This document shows, one piece after another, positions 60,378 through 64,000 of a stretch of 64,000 bases of DNA. Both the position numbers and the translations under genes were made by a program. This DNA comes from Zelopaecilomyces penicillatus (Eukaryota; Ascomycota; Sordariomycetes; Hypocreales; Pseudodiploosporaceae). Position 1 is the first letter of the stretch; each line of letters begins with the position of its first letter. A model generated the notes under the pieces. It made no database searches, was not told the DNA's origin, and saw only the letters and a list, made by a program, of their open reading frames with translations. The stretch covers positions 1,922,001-1,986,000 of the forward strand of contig VCCP01000003.1 in NCBI GenBank assembly GCA_005765155.1, given 5' to 3'.

Positions 60378-61037
60378 GTTAGTTATCTACTCTTTCATCT
60401 TAACCACCGTACACTTGCTGACTTGGGCTTAGGTCACTACCACTCTTTCCGCCAGGGCGTGCACAAGCTCGCTGACAAGCTGGTGCACCCTCACCAACAC
60501 CACCACCACCATCACTCTGACGAGCGCGTCAGTGATGTTCGCCAGGAGGTACCTGCTCCCCGTGCCAGCCGCGGTGGCGCTGCTGAGTATGTGCCCAACA
60601 CCGTGACCATCCCTTGCCATCACATTCGCCTCGGCGACTTCTTGATGCTCCAGGGTCGTCCTTGCCAGGTCATCCGCATCTCCACCTCTTCTGCCACTGG
60701 CCAATACCGTTATCTTGGTGTGGATCTGTTCACCAAGCAGCTGCACGAGGAGTCCTCTTTCATCTCCAACCCGGCACCCAGCGTTGTCGTGCAGACCATG
60801 CTCGGCCCTGTCTTCAAGCAGTACCGTGTCCTTGACATGCAGGACGGTTTCGTCACTGCCATGACCGAGACTGGCGATGTCAAGCAGGGTCTGACTGTCA
60901 TTGATCAGTCCAACCTCTGGTCTCGTTTGTCCAACTCCTTCGAGTCTGGCCGTGGCAGCGTCCGTGTCCTCGTTCTCAACGACGCCGGTCGCGAGCTTGC
61001 CGTCGACATGAAGGTCATTCATGGTTCCCGTCTGTAA
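60356..61037 (+). CDS. hex1: Woronin body major protein HEX-1
   Basis: HEX-1 self-assembles in the peroxisome into the dense core of Woronin bodies, which plug septal pores after hyphal wounding. Exons 60356-60377 and 60433-61037 (55-nt intron, GTTAGT...CTTAG) give 208 residues. The start MGYYDEDG is the usual HEX-1 start. Residues of about 10-60 hold a His-rich stretch (HPHQHHHHHHSDERV). The conserved double-barrel core related to eIF5A follows: TVTIPCHHIRLGDFLMLQGR, GVDLFTKQLHEESSFISNP, VVVQTMLGPVFKQYRVLDMQ. The protein ends SRL, a type 1 peroxisomal targeting signal. The core matches the family closely, so the assignment is secure. An additional longer isoform seems likely (see the upstream exons). 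Confidence 0.96.
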
Positions 61038-62999
61038 GCATGTGGCAAGCGTTCCATTGCCCGTCCAATCTTTCTTTCACAACCGTGGTTGCGCTTCGTT
61101 ATCTAGCCTGTGCTGGGTTTTGAGATGGGATCATCGGTGTCTGTTTGTTTAGTTTTGGGCCATGGGCTTGTAGCATGTTTGTTTTTTAGGATCAAGATTG
61201 TATGGATCTATTAGGCTGGAGTACTGAGTAGATAGGATATTACCTACACAAAGGGCTGTAATTAAGACTGGTGTGTGTTATCTGATTCTTGATATTCCAT
61301 GACTCTCATTGCGTATAAGTTGTCTGTACCTCGTTGTTCTGGTGACTTTGATGTTTGAACGCCAAGCCTCCATACCCAAACATGATTCAGTACAGCGCTA
61401 TGGCACTGCCATCGTTCGAAGCCGCACTATTTAGGCACACTCACCTAGAAGCAAGTAGAATCCACATGTGAACAGATTCCAAGCACAAATAGCTAGCCAA
61501 TGTTGCACTGTTGTGGCTTACGGCATGTGACTCGGTAGGCCAAGGTGGCAAGGCAATGCCGGAAGTGAGGGTAACTAACTACCTTACTCAATTAATCAAG
61601 TCGAGGCGACTTACTAACGAATCAAGGTGGCTCAAGGTAGGTAGTTGGGTTGTAAGACCCAGAAATTGCACCACCGACGTCACTGGGTATTGCATACCAT
61701 CACAAGCTCCATCGTACTAGCACCTAACTGACTTCAATGGTGTGGCAGCTAGCCAGACGAGCCCGAACATTCTTCGGCGTCATGAGCGTCATAATAGTTA
61801 TCAAAAACTCAACAGTGCCGGATTTTTCCTAGTATCTCTCAGCTCGATTCTTTTTTTTTATCTTCTTTTTGGGCCACGTTTATTGCTTTGCTTGAATCTT
61901 GGCTTCCATCATAGGCCACATCTATTTTCCCTTCATAGAAGCTTCACTAAATCAACGGTTCAGTTTTACACACTATTTTGTATTCCTTTAAATTCGGCCC
62001 AATTGTTCCTAAGCTTGGGCTCGCGAATTACACTGGCTAGCAGAGCCCAACCAGGAGGGGGCCATCCGTTCCCTAAGTCCGAGCGCTGTCAGCCGTTCGA
62101 CTTCCAAGGACTTCGCTGGAACGTCCGGCGGAGTGCCAACTATTTAGGCGTGTCGCTGGGATAAGTTGAGCCATCAAAACCTGCCAGGTTTGTTCTCCGC
62201 CCGCACAGGCCTGACGAGAATCATTTGATACGAGTTTGACTTGGTGGGCTGGCTCCTGGCCTATATGGGTGAGCGCGAAAGAGACAGCGTTGGGATAATT
62301 ACTCTTTGATTCCCCAACAACCCTACAATATAATTAGGAGCTAAGCTTTCGTACAGAGGGGTCTTAATACTCGAGGGGTCACGGCGACGTTGGTGACGCT
62401 GGTGACGCTGGGCCCATCCCCGTCCAAGACCGTTGTTCCCCTCCCCCTCCACTGCATAACATCCCACCCCCACTTGCTAATTACTTTAGTTCAGACACCT
62501 CACACGTTTTTTTTCCTCCAGGGTTTTGCTTGTTCATTCTTCCTTCTCTCTGGCCATTTCTCTGTGCTGCATCCGTATATACTCCAGCTCATCCGGTATG
62601 TTTCGCTTTCTCTTCATTCAATGAAATTGAGCCAGCTCCGTTGGTCTTATCTGTCAACTTGAGCGTTATACAATGATAGTTATATAGTCAACTAACGATA
62701 CAATAGTTGGCCAACTCCTACAGGCGACCTGAACTCTCTACGATATTCGCCATTACAAATGCACCACCTTCCACAAATACAGCATATGCGACCTTCCTCT
62801 CCGCATTTGTCCACAATCCCCCACAATCCCACTCTCATTGAGGGGAACCGTTTCTGTACAGAGCTTGCTATATTGCAAAGCTCAGCGTTTCCTCCATCAT
62901 CATATTTGGTCTACCATCGAGCTAGGATTTTGATTCATACTTTTGTTTGGTTCTGAATTTGCTGGGAAGCCTCGCCCTCTTTCAAACGCCCGGCCCGCG
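61038..62999. other. Long intergenic region
   Basis: About 2 kb. GGTAGGTAG and related ACTAACTACC words lie near 61575-61640. The sequence from about 61850 to 62000 is T-rich. The last 450 bases are pyrimidine-rich and probably belong to the leader of the next gene. I see no gene. Confidence 0.55.
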
Positions 63000-63021
63000 C
63001 CCCCCCCCCCCCCCCCCCCCC
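63000..63021 (+). repeat. C22 homopolymer tract
   Basis: Twenty-two consecutive C residues end 35 bases before the ATG of the last gene, so the tract lies in its promoter or leader. Exact length may be uncertain. Confidence 0.9.
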
Positions 63022-63056
63022 TAACTTGACGTTTGGCCACCCAACATATCGTCACC

Positions 63057-64000
63057 ATGACTGACCGATATCGCGGCTACGCTGCGCCGGGGCGGTCGGC
63101 GACATTCAACCCAGCCCGAGCCTCGCTCCCTGCCGGCATAGGGAGCTATGGTTCCCTGTACCCTCCCGAGCCCGACTTTGCGTCCTCGCCGACCAGATAC
63201 TCCACAGCCGCCCCAAGAGGTTACACCACTTCCACCACTCCTACCAGCGGCTCGTCAACCTCTAGAGCACATGCCGCCAACCAGGATTCTCGACAAGCAA
63301 GATCCGGTGGTCGTGACTCTAGTCACCATCGACGATCTACACTTGACTCAACTTCCCGTCCACCTATCATAATTACGACTATGCAGAAAGATCGTCCTCT
63401 TGCGGCCCCTTCGCATCTTTCGGATGCTCGCATCGCAAGCCCTATTCGCTCTCCTGAAGGGCAGTTATACTCACTGCCTGCCGCCACGATACGTTCTCGA
63501 AGTGCAGCCCGCCCATATCATGTCGCCCCGCCAACTGAAGATTTCAGCCGCCAACGGGATCGGGGACATGCCGCATCAAGTCCCCGTGATGTCGATGTAT
63601 ATCGCACCTCAAGACCATCCGTGGTATACCCAAGCGACCCTCGGCACAGCAATGCAGCCATTGATTATGGCGATGATGGCTATCAGTACACAAACGCTGG
63701 CGATTTGGTTCGATACGATCTTGACCATGGTGTTCCCGGTCCTACTCGTTCGCGAAGACACGAAAGTTTTGACAAAGGCTACCATCGCCCTAATATCAGC
63801 TACAATTCTGACCAACGTAGTTTCAATGTCAACACGAGCCATGAAGCCGGCCGCAACTACAACATGAACACCGGCCGTCATTATGAAGGGAGATCCGGTC
63901 GTCCACCGTCTACCCACAGGTTAGACAAAACTGGCAGGGGATACGAAACCTCACGGGATGTCCCTCCAGCTGTTCCGGCTCCCCCAGCCCCAACTCCAGC
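63057..64000 (+). CDS. Partial gene: low-complexity Ser/Arg/Tyr/Pro-rich protein (runs off the edge)
   Basis: From the ATG at 63057 (context CACCATGA) the frame is open for 314 codons to the end of the window. The N-terminus reads MTDRYRGYAAPGRSATFNP. What follows is rich in Ser, Arg, Pro, Tyr and His (for example YPPEPDFASSPTRYST and RSGGRDSSHHRRSTLD), with later Tyr/Gly/Asp-rich segments (DYGDDGYQYTNAGDL) and a Pro/Ala stretch at the edge. It looks intrinsically disordered, and I recognise no domain in the visible part. Any catalytic or binding domain would lie beyond the window. A leader-like CT-rich region precedes it, which supports a real gene start. Confidence 0.72.
   Translation, partial: MTDRYRGYAAPGRSATFNPARASLPAGIGSYGSLYPPEPDFASSPTRYSTAAPRGYTTSTTPTSGSSTSRAHAANQDSRQARSGGRDSSHHRRSTLDSTSRPPIIITTMQKDRPLAAPSHLSDARIASPIRSPEGQLYSLPAATIRSRSAARPYHVAPPTEDFSRQRDRGHAASSPRDVDVYRTSRPSVVYPSDPRHSNAAIDYGDDGYQYTNAGDLVRYDLDHGVPGPTRSRRHESFDKGYHRPNISYNSDQRSFNVNTSHEAGRNYNMNTGRHYEGRSGRPPSTHRLDKTGRGYETSRDVPPAVPAPPAPTP

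Noticed and set aside
60429..61022. 197-codon minus-strand frame
   Set aside because: It is the shadow of the highly biased HEX-1 coding sequence on the opposite strand.
1..64000. Transposons, CRISPR arrays, rRNA genes and viral insertions
   Set aside because: I looked for reverse transcriptase, transposase or capsid-like motifs, long terminal repeats and regularly spaced repeats and saw none.

Overview
This window looks like chromosomal DNA of a filamentous ascomycete, Sordariomycetes and probably Hypocreales. Most genes carry short GT-AG introns of about 46-140 nt with fungal branch-point motifs, and the HEX-1 gene (Woronin body protein) is confined to filamentous ascomycetes. I see no bacterial operons, CRISPR arrays or recognisable intact transposons. 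Fifteen complete protein-coding genes, one partial gene at the right edge and one tRNA gene can be supported. Several splice models were assembled by following the reading frame across introns.

Left part (1-25 kb), mostly housekeeping: a Mid2-like cell-wall/membrane protein (2087-2923, +), a 2294-residue coiled-coil protein of unknown function (6275-13268, +), the SRP receptor alpha subunit (14048-16346, -), the Yif1 vesicle-transport protein (17449-18615, +), an Mpv17/PMP22-family membrane protein (19563-20631, +), an unknown Cys/His-containing protein (21239-22540, -) and a small Dabb-domain protein (23811-24406, +).

Middle part (25-49 kb), a secondary-metabolite locus: a DHA2-type MFS exporter (25068-27088, -) is divergent, across 3.9 kb, from a 2406-residue highly reducing polyketide synthase (30950-38629, +). 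A tRNA-Gly gene and an O-methyltransferase (39782-41508, -) follow. Next come a LaeA-like methyltransferase (44563-46353, -) and a divergent second methyltransferase-like gene (48121-49299, +). The PKS has intact KS, AT, KR and ACP signatures. It also has a methyltransferase remnant without a SAM-binding loop, an enoylreductase without its usual nucleotide-binding glycines, and no release domain. Any enoyl reduction or chain release would therefore have to come from elsewhere. A plausible reading is that the PKS makes a chain, the O-methyltransferase decorates it and the MFS protein exports it.

Right part (50-64 kb): an annexin with a long charged N-terminal region (50351-52910, +), the ribosome quality-control factor Rqc2/Tae2 (53190-56555, -), HEX-1 (60356-61037, +) with in-frame upstream exons that encode 20-residue repeats, and a partial low-complexity protein running off the edge (63057 to end, +).

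Intergenic regions are long (up to 3.9 kb). They contain scattered TACCTACC/GGTAGGTA islands and three long homopolymer tracts.
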